Shown: one piece after another, positions 47,808 to 54,717 of the stretch
How positions within the stretch are numbered: the stretch's first letter is position 1
Layout: each line of letters begins with the position of its first letter
Assembly: GCA_963702305.1 (NCBI GenBank)
Contig: CAVPBX010000001.1
Coordinates: 62,001 to 126,000 of the forward strand
Source: PALSA-693 sp963702305
GTDB taxonomy: Bacteria > Actinomycetota > Acidimicrobiia > Acidimicrobiales > Palsa-688
Length of the DNA stretch: 64,000 nucleotides
Direction: 5' to 3'
Position numbers and translations under genes: made by a program
Notes under the pieces: model-generated
The model's database searches: none
What the model saw: the letters and a program-made list of their open reading frames with translations, nothing else
What the model was told of the DNA's origin: nothing

Positions 47808-48896
47808 GTGACTGATTTTGCGGCCCTGTTGGCTCACGTGGTGGAAGTCGGCGGATCTGACCTCCACGTGAGCGCCAACAGTCCGCCGCGGGTCCGCGTC
47901 GACGGCGACCTCCGGCCTGTCCCATTCCCGGTCATCACCGCTGAGGCGTTGGAGGAGGCATTGCCGGCGTTGCTCCCCCCCGAGCGGCTGGAGGAATTCA
48001 AACGGACAGGCGACGCGGACTTCTCCTTCTCGCTCAGCAGCGTCGGCCGGTTTCGCGGGAACGTCTCCCGTCAGCGGGGCTCCGCGACCGTCGTGATGCG
48101 CCGGGTGCTCCCCTCCGCCGTCAGCGTGGCGGACCTCGGGCTGCCGCCGGTGGTGACCCGACTCGCGGAGGAGCAGCGGGGGATGGTCCTCGTCACCGGC
48201 CCGACCGGATCGGGGAAGACCACCACGCTGGCCGCCATGGTCGATCACATCAACACCACTCGGCGGGTGAAGATCGTGACCCTCGAGGACCCCATCGAGG
48301 TCCTGCACCCCAACAAGGGGTCCATGGTCTGCCAACGCGAGATCGGCACCGACACCCAGGACTACGCCCAGGGCATGCGCCGGGTGCTGCGCCAAGACCC
48401 CGATGTCATCCTGATCGGGGAGATGCGCGACAGCGAGACCGTGGCCGCCGCCCTGGGCGCAGCCGAGACCGGGCACCTGGTGTTGTCGACGTTGCACACC
48501 ACCAACGCCACCGAAACCGTCAACCGGGTCATCGACTTCTTCCCGCCCTTCCAGCAGCATCAGATTCGCCTCACCCTGGCCAGCGTGCTCCGAGGCGTCA
48601 TCAGCCAGCGACTGGTGCCGCACGCCGGCGACGACGGGCGGGTCCCGGCGATCGAAGTCATGGTGTGCACGGGACGCATCGCGGACCGGATCGTCAACCC
48701 CGACGCGGCGGGCGACACCATTGAAGAGCAGATCGCCGACGGCGAGTATCAGGGCATGATGACCTTCGACCAGAGCTTGTTCACTTTGTTGAAGAGCGGG
48801 CAGGTCACGCTCCGGGCCGCAATGGCGGCCTCCACCAACCCACACGACTTTCGGGTGGCGTTGGAGTCGGCCGGACTGATACCGCTCGGCAGGTGA
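47808..48896 (+). CDS. pilT: Type IV pilus retraction ATPase PilT
   Basis: A 362-residue hexameric ATPase that retracts type IV pili. HVVEVGGSDLHVSANSPPRV near the start, Walker A VTGPTGSGKTTTLAAMV, the Asp box KIVTLEDPIEVLHPNKGS, Walker B DPDVILIGEMRDSETV and the His box ETGHLVLSTLHTTNATETVN are complete. GTG 47808 starts at the natural N-terminus. It lies apart from the pilus block at 59938 onward. Its stop overlaps the next gene as GTGA. Confidence 0.94.
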   Translation: MTDFAALLAHVVEVGGSDLHVSANSPPRVRVDGDLRPVPFPVITAEALEEALPALLPPERLEEFKRTGDADFSFSLSSVGRFRGNVSRQRGSATVVMRRVLPSAVSVADLGLPPVVTRLAEEQRGMVLVTGPTGSGKTTTLAAMVDHINTTRRVKIVTLEDPIEVLHPNKGSMVCQREIGTDTQDYAQGMRRVLRQDPDVILIGEMRDSETVAAALGAAETGHLVLSTLHTTNATETVNRVIDFFPPFQQHQIRLTLASVLRGVISQRLVPHAGDDGRVPAIEVMVCTGRIADRIVNPDAAGDTIEEQIADGEYQGMMTFDQSLFTLLKSGQVTLRAAMAASTNPHDFRVALESAGLIPLGR

Positions 48897-49357
48897 CAGT
48901 CGCGACGGGCCGGGCGCCCGAGTGGGAAGCGGATTGGCTCCTCGCCTCCTGGGCGGGTGTCATCGAGCGGCTCAGCGCTGACTATCCCGAATTCGGCCTG
49001 GGTGTGACCCTCAACGTGGGCGGATCCAGCTACTCCGGTCTGCTCGTCGGCGGCGGGCGGTGGGCCGACGAGATGGCCCGCATGCTGCAAACCCGGTCGG
49101 TCGACCACCAGATCGGTCGCATCCTGGCCGAGAGCTTCGAGGAGGAGCGGGACCGCTACCGGCGGGCCGAATTCGGCGGTGCGCCACTCCGATTCCTCCA
49201 TCTCCTGCATGCCGCGCTCGTGGACAGCCGAGGTGAGCGGACCGGCGAGGGTCTCCCGATGCGCTTCCGGCTGGAGTCGGTCGCGGCGTGGGCGATTGCG
49301 GGCTGGGCGGTCGGCAGCACCAACGGGCCGACGGCCGATTCCCAGACCGGGGACTAG
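48893..49357 (+). CDS. Hypothetical protein coupled to pilT
   Basis: A 154-residue protein. An amphipathic start (PEWEADWLLASWAGVIERLS) is followed by FGLGVTLNVGGSSYSGLLVG, which faintly recalls the GvpU gas-vesicle accessory family, then a charged helix (ESFEEERDRYRRAEFGG) and hydrophobic MRFRLESVAAWAIAGWAVGS. The GvpU likeness is weak and no other gas-vesicle genes are present, so I do not assign it. Translational coupling with pilT suggests a shared role. Confidence 0.7.
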   Translation: MTVATGRAPEWEADWLLASWAGVIERLSADYPEFGLGVTLNVGGSSYSGLLVGGGRWADEMARMLQTRSVDHQIGRILAESFEEERDRYRRAEFGGAPLRFLHLLHAALVDSRGERTGEGLPMRFRLESVAAWAIAGWAVGSTNGPTADSQTGD

Positions 49358-49362
49358 CCCGA

Positions 49363-50190
49363 CTAGCCCAGCTCGGTCCGTCGGGGGAGCGTCCCCACGA
49401 TCAGCGTCCAGAAGGCCGGCAAGGTGCAGACCAGCACGATGGCGATCCACCACCACCACACCAGGTCCGGTCCGAACGTAACGGGGAAGCGGCCCTGACT
49501 GGCGTGTGTCGTCAGGATGGATCCGAGCTGACCGTCGTGCATCGACACCCGCCCGTGCCCTGGGGCCGTCAGCACGGTCGGGAGCAGGCCGGTGCTGACG
49601 TAGGTCGCTCGCCCCCCGACGTTCCCAGGGACAAAGGTTATGAGCGTGGCCCGCACCAGTGGCTTGTAGATGTAGATCGAGATGGAGATCAACGCGGCCG
49701 AGCCGGCGATGGCAAGCGGCAGCCGCCATCCCGCCCGCACGAACCTCGTGGCCAGCAGGCCGAGTAGGGCCCCGCCGAAGATCAGCACCGGCGAGGCCCG
49801 CAGCAGCCAGCCCATGGCCCACCACCGCATCGACACCGCGCCGACGACGTTGGAGGGGTGGACATGCCATGGATCGGTGGCGCCGTTGATGTCGCCGCGG
49901 GTCGACAGGGTCCCGTCCGCATTGACGGCCACCACCCGGTGAGTGAAGGTCTGGCCGAGTTCGGTCGGCGGGTGGAAGGTGATGATCTCGCCGACGCGGA
50001 TCGACTGGTAGGGCACCGGCCTGACCCACAAGAGCGTCCCGACGGGAGCCGCCGTCCCCATCGACGGCGAGTCGACGACAAACCACCGTCCGCCGGTGAA
50101 CGCCCAGAAGGCCACGAAGGCCGAGGCTCCGATGAGCGCCGTGGCCAGAATGCCGCCCAGCACGCTTCGGGTCGTGGGTTTGCGAACCAT
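49363..50190 (-). CDS. Signal peptidase I of the ER/SipW type
   Basis: A 275-residue membrane serine peptidase. The nucleophile Ser is in FVVDSPSMGTAAPVG, and where bacterial enzymes have Lys this has His (GQTFTHRVVAVNADG), the Ser-His form of eukaryotic/archaeal and Bacillus SipW peptidases; TRGDINGATDPW carries the Asp region. Four or so hydrophobic segments follow, with a long C-terminal region and final helix (WWWWIAIVLVCTLPAFWTLI), larger than SipW. Its start overlaps the stop of the LamG gene, and it likely processes that protein and the upstream one. Confidence 0.87.
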   Translation of the reverse strand: MVRKPTTRSVLGGILATALIGASAFVAFWAFTGGRWFVVDSPSMGTAAPVGTLLWVRPVPYQSIRVGEIITFHPPTELGQTFTHRVVAVNADGTLSTRGDINGATDPWHVHPSNVVGAVSMRWWAMGWLLRASPVLIFGGALLGLLATRFVRAGWRLPLAIAGSAALISISIYIYKPLVRATLITFVPGNVGGRATYVSTGLLPTVLTAPGHGRVSMHDGQLGSILTTHASQGRFPVTFGPDLVWWWWIAIVLVCTLPAFWTLIVGTLPRRTELG

Positions 50191-51626
50191 CACGCCACGA
50201 ACGCGGCGGTGGCGCCGGCCCAGGTGAAGGTCAGCGACCAGGCGGCCCCGGATGTCTGGGCCCGCCAGGTCAGGGGCGCGTAGAGGTGCAGGCCGGATAT
50301 GTAGGTGTTGTACGTGGTGCCCCGTCCGACGGTGATGGTCGATGTCTGGGTGGCACTGGGGGCCGGAGCCGAGATCGTCTGCCACGTCCCGGTGCAGAAG
50401 GCGGTGAGGGACGACGAGGTGGTGCAGGCGGCAGTCGTCGACGGGGGCGACGCTGCGCAGGAGGTCGGGTTGGTGAAGCCCCAGGTGAGATTGACCATGC
50501 TACAAGGTGACGCTGTGAGACCAGGATAGGGCCCGGCGAACGTCGTCGTCCCGGGGTCGTTGAGCTCCCACTGCTCGGTGGGCGACGGCGAGGTGCCACC
50601 CGCCGCCCAGGCGTTGAAGGCGGTCTGGCTGGCGCGCTGTGCGACGGAGGGATCGGCCGGGGCGTTGGCCGTGTCGAAGACGACGAAGTTGGACAGCGAG
50701 CCGTTGAGGTAGGCGGTCGTCAGGCCGGTGACTGTGGTAGGTGCCCACCCGGCGTGCCAGTACCCATTGTCAGCGACATAGCCGACGAGAGTGCCCCCTC
50801 CGGAACCCACCGAGGCGCCGTCCACGTAGATCGTCGTGGTGGACAGCACAGTCACGGCCGACATGGTCACGTAGGCGAAGTGCCAGCTCCCGTCGGCGTA
50901 GGACTTGGTCGTGGGGGTGGTGGTGGTCTTGGCGCTGCTGGCGCCGCTGGTGTTCTGGATGAAGGTCAGGGTCCCGTTGGCGTTGAGGTACAGGACCCGG
51001 TCGTCACCACCCGCGGTATTGACCGGGCTGGTGGCGATGTCGAACAACGGCCCCCCGGCGGTGCTCGACGACCGAAACCAGATCCCGAGCCCGTAGGTGT
51101 TGCCCAGGGCCAGAAAGGGGTTCGGCTGAGTCTGCTGGACCACCGCCGACGCGTAGCCGGTAGAACCGTCCAGAGTTATATAGCCGGCACCGGTCATCGG
51201 CCCGCTGGAGGCGGAGAAGGTGGTGCCATAGCGCGGCAATATGACGTTGGCGCTGTCTGACTGGTTGGCGAGTTCGGCCGGGGCGCACGACGGGGCGCTG
51301 ACCTGCTCGGTGATCTTCGACGCCGGCAGCGTGCCGGTCGAGGTGATGGCGTCGGTGGCCGAGACCGTCCCAGTCGGGGGGGTCGCGGCGGTGGGTGCGA
51401 TGCTGCCAGGGCACGAGACCGAAACGCTTGCCGCGGCCCCGAGGGAGCAGTTGGTCGCCTGGTAGGCGTGGGAGAACGCCAGCGTCGCAGTTCCAGTGTG
51501 ATCAGATCCGTTGGATACGTGCGCGGTGGAGCTGCCGAGCGAGCCGGATCCGGTGAAGCGGACGAACAGGATCGCCGCCAGGAATGTCCAACCGGCGAGT
51601 CGGAGAAGGCGACGGGTCCCGGTCAT
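50190..51626 (-). CDS. Secreted LamG-domain protein
   Basis: A 478-residue exported protein. The N-terminus RRLLRLAGWTFLAAILFVRF is a signal/anchor segment, followed by a stretch like that after SipW-type signal peptides (GSLGSSTAHVSNGSDHTGTA). A concanavalin-like LamG domain spans about 160-310 (YGLGIWFRSSSTAGGPLFDI; SWHFAYVTMSAVTVLSTTTI). The rest is Ser/Thr/Ala-rich and ends with FTWAGATAAFVA. Several Cys suggest extracellular disulfides. It is flanked by a TasA-like gene and the ER-type signal peptidase gene, all minus strand, so it is a likely substrate of that peptidase. Function unknown; adhesion or surface matrix is a guess. Confidence 0.75.
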   Translation of the reverse strand: MTGTRRLLRLAGWTFLAAILFVRFTGSGSLGSSTAHVSNGSDHTGTATLAFSHAYQATNCSLGAAASVSVSCPGSIAPTAATPPTGTVSATDAITSTGTLPASKITEQVSAPSCAPAELANQSDSANVILPRYGTTFSASSGPMTGAGYITLDGSTGYASAVVQQTQPNPFLALGNTYGLGIWFRSSSTAGGPLFDIATSPVNTAGGDDRVLYLNANGTLTFIQNTSGASSAKTTTTPTTKSYADGSWHFAYVTMSAVTVLSTTTIYVDGASVGSGGGTLVGYVADNGYWHAGWAPTTVTGLTTAYLNGSLSNFVVFDTANAPADPSVAQRASQTAFNAWAAGGTSPSPTEQWELNDPGTTTFAGPYPGLTASPCSMVNLTWGFTNPTSCAASPPSTTAACTTSSSLTAFCTGTWQTISAPAPSATQTSTITVGRGTTYNTYISGLHLYAPLTWRAQTSGAAWSLTFTWAGATAAFVA

Positions 51627-51722
51627 CGGTCGGCGTCCGCTCCGGAGAGAGACGGGTTGCGGCCCCGGAACACGGCGGGGGGGTTCGGGACGCAACCGCG
51701 CTCAACTCCGACTAGTGCTCGC

Positions 51723-52421
51723 TCAGTGGCTGAAGGTCCAGGTGATGGGCTGGGTCACGGTGATGCCCTCATAGCTGTTGCCCGCACCGGCCGGCAGGGA
51801 CACCACGAAGGTGTAGGGCTGCCCGGCCCCGCCCACCGCAGTGGCGAGTGGCGCCGTGAGGGTGAGCGGTGAGCCGGTGGTGGCGGCAGTCAGGGTGCCA
51901 GTGAAGAGTGGCGTTACGGTCGCGGTCGCGGCCTGGTAGACGGCCACGTTCAGCTCGCTGCACAGGTTCCCGGCGAGCAGGACCGGGTTCGCGGTCCCGG
52001 CGACCGGCGTCTGCGCACAGGCGCCAAAGGCAGCGGTGAAGGTGTTCGCGGCGACGGACCCGGTGTTGGAGATCGTCACCGTGGTGGTGGCACTGTCGCC
52101 GGGTCCCAGGTTCGTCACCGCCGCGCCCGAGCTCCCGTATTTGTTGATGGTCGTGCAGGAGTAGGCGTTGTTGCCGGTGGCGTCGCTTGACGAGGCGCAG
52201 GTGGTGTTGGTGCCGGAGCTGTTGGGTCCGGACTCGGTCATGATCAGGCTGCCGGTCGCCACCTGGTTGGCGCTGTTGGTGATGCTGGCGGTGAAGGCCG
52301 AGAGGCTGCCATTCACTCCGAGGATCAGGAACAGGGCCGCGGCGCCGCTGCTGATCCAGACGAGCGGGAGGAACCGGCGCCGCTTGCGCCGGCCACCTTC
52401 GGTCGCGGTTGGTCTTGACAT
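51723..52421 (-). CDS. Secreted camelysin/TasA-like protein (SipW-type signal peptide)
   Basis: A 232-residue exported protein, first in the minus-strand operon. Basic GGRRKRRRF is followed by the helix LVWISSGAAALFLILGVNGS and LSAFTASITNSANQVATGSL, the layout of SipW-dependent signal peptides in TasA/camelysin proteins (helix, short beta, N-A/T-x-T-G-x-L). Inner beta segments such as GDSATTTVTISNTGSVAANT fit the family's immunoglobulin-like fold. ATG 52421 has AAGGAG seven bases upstream. TasA forms biofilm fibres in Bacillus; the same role here is an inference. Confidence 0.75.
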   Translation of the reverse strand: MSRPTATEGGRRKRRRFLPLVWISSGAAALFLILGVNGSLSAFTASITNSANQVATGSLIMTESGPNSSGTNTTCASSSDATGNNAYSCTTINKYGSSGAAVTNLGPGDSATTTVTISNTGSVAANTFTAAFGACAQTPVAGTANPVLLAGNLCSELNVAVYQAATATVTPLFTGTLTAATTGSPLTLTAPLATAVGGAGQPYTFVVSLPAGAGNSYEGITVTQPITWTFSH

Positions 52422-52535
52422 CGGGGGTCTCCTTGAGCAGAACTCGTGTGTTTCCCCCTTCGACACGGATGCCCCGAACCTTTGCCAGGACTTCATCTGC
52501 GGGGAGGGCGTCGCGGCGCGGTCGGCATGCCGAAT

Positions 52536-52610
52536 GGGTGCGATTTGTATCCATGGTGCACTTATGTCTATGAGATACACATAAGTGCACCAGAGATACA
52601 AATCGCACCC
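52536..52610. repeat. 75-base near-perfect fold-back upstream of the secretion operon
   Basis: Two 32-base arms (52536-52567 and 52579-52610) pair at 30 of 32 positions around an 11-base loop. The arms read GGGTGCGATTTGTATC then TGGTGCACTTATGT, much more AT-rich than all around. It lies between the divergent camelysin-like gene and rarA. It could act as a terminator-like or regulatory hairpin, a structured RNA, or the remains of a mobile element; the sequence alone does not decide. Confidence 0.95.
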
Positions 52611-52670
52611 GCACCGGGAGCCCGCCGGCCGCCGCCGGCCCCGGCCCCGCCGGCCCCGCCGCCACCCCGG

Positions 52671-52676
52671 TAGCCT
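52671..52676 (+). promoter_or_regulatory. Putative leaderless -10 box for rarA (TAGCCT)
   Basis: TAGCCT ends 6 bases before the ATG of rarA (52683), the same spacing as before pdxS and pimA. Confidence 0.5.
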
Positions 52677-52682
52677 CCGACC

Positions 52683-53987
52683 ATGCCCGCCGGCACGGAC
52701 GACGACCTGTTCGCCGCCGCCCTCAACGAACGACTGGCGGCCCAGGCCCCCCTGGCCGCCCGGATGCGCCCCCGCACCCTGGACGAGGTGGTCGGCCAGG
52801 ACCACCTGCTGGCCCCCGGCCGGCCCCTGCGCGCGCTCATCGAGGCCGACCGCCTGTCGTCGGTGATCCTGTGGGGGCCGCCGGGCACGGGCAAGACCAC
52901 CCTGGCCCAGCTCATCGCCGGCGCCACCCGCAAGGCGTTCGTGCCCATGTCGGCGGTGACCGCCGGCGTCAAAGACGTCCGCGACACCGTCGCCGCCGCC
53001 CGCCGCCTGCTGGCCGAGCAGGACCGGGGCACCATCTTCTTCCTCGACGAGGTCCACCGCTTCAACCGGTCCCAGCAGGACGCCTTGCTCCCTTCCGTTG
53101 AGGACGGGACCCTCGTGCTGGTCGGGGCCACCACCGAGAACCCGTTCTTCTCGGTCAACGCCCCGCTCCTCAGCCGGTCCACTCTTTTCCGATTGGAGCC
53201 GCTCGACGAGGACGCCCTGACCGAGCTGGTGCAACGGGCCCTCAAGCGGGAGGACGCCACCGCCGACGACGACGCCATCGCCACCCTGGTCGGGCTGGTC
53301 GACGGGGACGCCCGGGCCGCGCTGACCAGCCTGGAGGTCGCGCTGGCCCTGGCCCGGGACCGGCACGTCACCCTCGCCGACGTGGAGGCGGCCCGCAGCG
53401 CCCGGGCCATCCGCTACGAGGAGGACGATCACTACGACGTGATCTCGGCCTTCATCAAGTCGATCCGGGGTTCCGACGTGGACGCCGGGCTGTACTGGTT
53501 GGCGCGGATGCTGGCGGCCGGCGAGGACGCCCGGTTCGTGGCCCGGCGGCTGGTCATCCTGGCCAGCGAGGACATCGGCATGGCCGACCCCATGGCCCTA
53601 CTGATCGCAGATGCCGCGGCCCGGGCGGTCGAGTTCGTGGGCCTGCCCGAGGCGCAGCTCAATCTGGCCCAGGCGGTGGTGCACCTGGCCAGCGCCCCCA
53701 AGTCCAACCGGGTGATCACCGCCCTGGGCGCCGCCCAAGCCGACGTGGCCGACCTGCCGGCGGGGCAGGTGCCGGCGCATCTGCGAGACGCCCATTACCG
53801 CGGCGCCATCCGCCTCGGGCACGGTCGCGGCTATCAGTACCCGCACGACGACGAGCGGGGCTGGGTGGACCAACCGTACCGACCCGAGCACTTGGAGGGC
53901 CGGGTGTACTACGAGCCCTCCGCCCATGGGGACGAACCGGGGCGGGTGGCCCGCTGGCTCCGCGACCGCAGGAGCCGCGGGCAGTAG
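52683..53987 (+). CDS. rarA: Replication-associated recombination protein A (MgsA/RarA)
   Basis: A 434-residue clamp-loader-like AAA+ ATPase acting at stalled replication forks. RPRTLDEVVGQDHLLAPGRP, Walker A LWGPPGTGKTTLAQLIAG, Walker B IFFLDEVHRFNRSQQDALLP, sensor I VGATTENPFFSVNAPLLSR and the C-terminal tetramer domain with DIGMADPMALL and the HDDERGWVDQPYRP-like segment are complete. Confidence 0.95.
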   Translation: MPAGTDDDLFAAALNERLAAQAPLAARMRPRTLDEVVGQDHLLAPGRPLRALIEADRLSSVILWGPPGTGKTTLAQLIAGATRKAFVPMSAVTAGVKDVRDTVAAARRLLAEQDRGTIFFLDEVHRFNRSQQDALLPSVEDGTLVLVGATTENPFFSVNAPLLSRSTLFRLEPLDEDALTELVQRALKREDATADDDAIATLVGLVDGDARAALTSLEVALALARDRHVTLADVEAARSARAIRYEEDDHYDVISAFIKSIRGSDVDAGLYWLARMLAAGEDARFVARRLVILASEDIGMADPMALLIADAAARAVEFVGLPEAQLNLAQAVVHLASAPKSNRVITALGAAQADVADLPAGQVPAHLRDAHYRGAIRLGHGRGYQYPHDDERGWVDQPYRPEHLEGRVYYEPSAHGDEPGRVARWLRDRRSRGQ

Positions 53988-53998
53988 GCTCACTGGCC

Positions 53999-54367
53999 TT
54001 GATCGGGACTGTTTCCGCCGACAGCGCGGTCGCCATCGGGGTCACCGTCGTCGCCACCGTGGTGGTGCTGGCGCTCCTGTTCGGCGCGATGTCCCTGCTG
54101 CGCACGGCCCGCCGGTTGCGGGCCCTGGCCGACGAACTCGCCGCCCACACGGCCACCACCCTGACCGACGTCGAGGACGCCATGGCCCGGGCGCAGGGCG
54201 AGTTGGACCGGGTGGACGACCTGATCGGCTCGGCCGAGGCCATCACCCACACGGTGGGGGCGACCTCGCGCCTGGCGCGCCTGGCGCTCGCCGGTCCGGT
54301 TATCAAGGTGATGGCCCTCGGCGCGGGGACCGCCCGGGCCGGCCGCCGCCTGCGGAGGACCGGATAG
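53999..54367 (+). CDS. DUF948-like membrane protein
   Basis: A 122-residue protein with one N-terminal membrane helix (AIGVTVVATVVVLALLFGAM) followed by a helical coil (TATTLTDVEDAMARAQGELD). It resembles DUF948 proteins that precede alaS in many Actinobacteria. TTG 53999 is taken as start, with TAGGCT 8 bases upstream. The function is unknown; the last base of its stop overlaps the next start. Confidence 0.7.
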   Translation: MIGTVSADSAVAIGVTVVATVVVLALLFGAMSLLRTARRLRALADELAAHTATTLTDVEDAMARAQGELDRVDDLIGSAEAITHTVGATSRLARLALAGPVIKVMALGAGTARAGRRLRRTG

Positions 54368-54648
54368 TGCTGCGCCGGGTGCGGTGGATGGGCGCCGGCG
54401 TGGCCCTGGGGTTCGGGGCGTCGGTCTGGGCCCAACGCAAGTTGAAGACGGCGGCCGCCAAGTACCGGCCGGCCGGTCTGGCCGGCAGCGCGGTGGAGAA
54501 GGCCCGGGCCTGGCCGGGGGAAGTCCGGGCCGCCTTCGACGAGGGCCGGACGACCATGCGCCAGCGGGAGGCCGAGTTGCGCGTGGGGCTGGGTGACGAG
54601 GACCCGGCCGGCCTGGCGGTCACCCCTCGCGGCCGCGCCATTCGCTGA
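54367..54648 (+). CDS. Small protein of the DUF6167 type
   Basis: A 93-residue protein starting with a single hydrophobic segment (RWMGAGVALGFGASVWAQRK) and then charged helices ending MRQREAELRVGLGDED. This shape and its place just before alaS match the DUF6167 family of Actinobacteria. GTG 54367 overlaps the preceding stop by one base. Confidence 0.65.
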   Translation: MLRRVRWMGAGVALGFGASVWAQRKLKTAAAKYRPAGLAGSAVEKARAWPGEVRAAFDEGRTTMRQREAELRVGLGDEDPAGLAVTPRGRAIR

Positions 54649-54717
54649 AGTGGCCCGCCACTGAAGCGGCACCGCCGCTGAAGTTGCGCGGCGACGGTCA
54701 CTAACCTGGTAGCCCAC

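Noticed and set aside
52422..52535. Possible riboswitch in the leader of the camelysin-like gene
   Set aside because: A GGCAAAGG and GGGGGAAAC resemble parts of known classes, but no complete conserved core of any riboswitch family could be matched.
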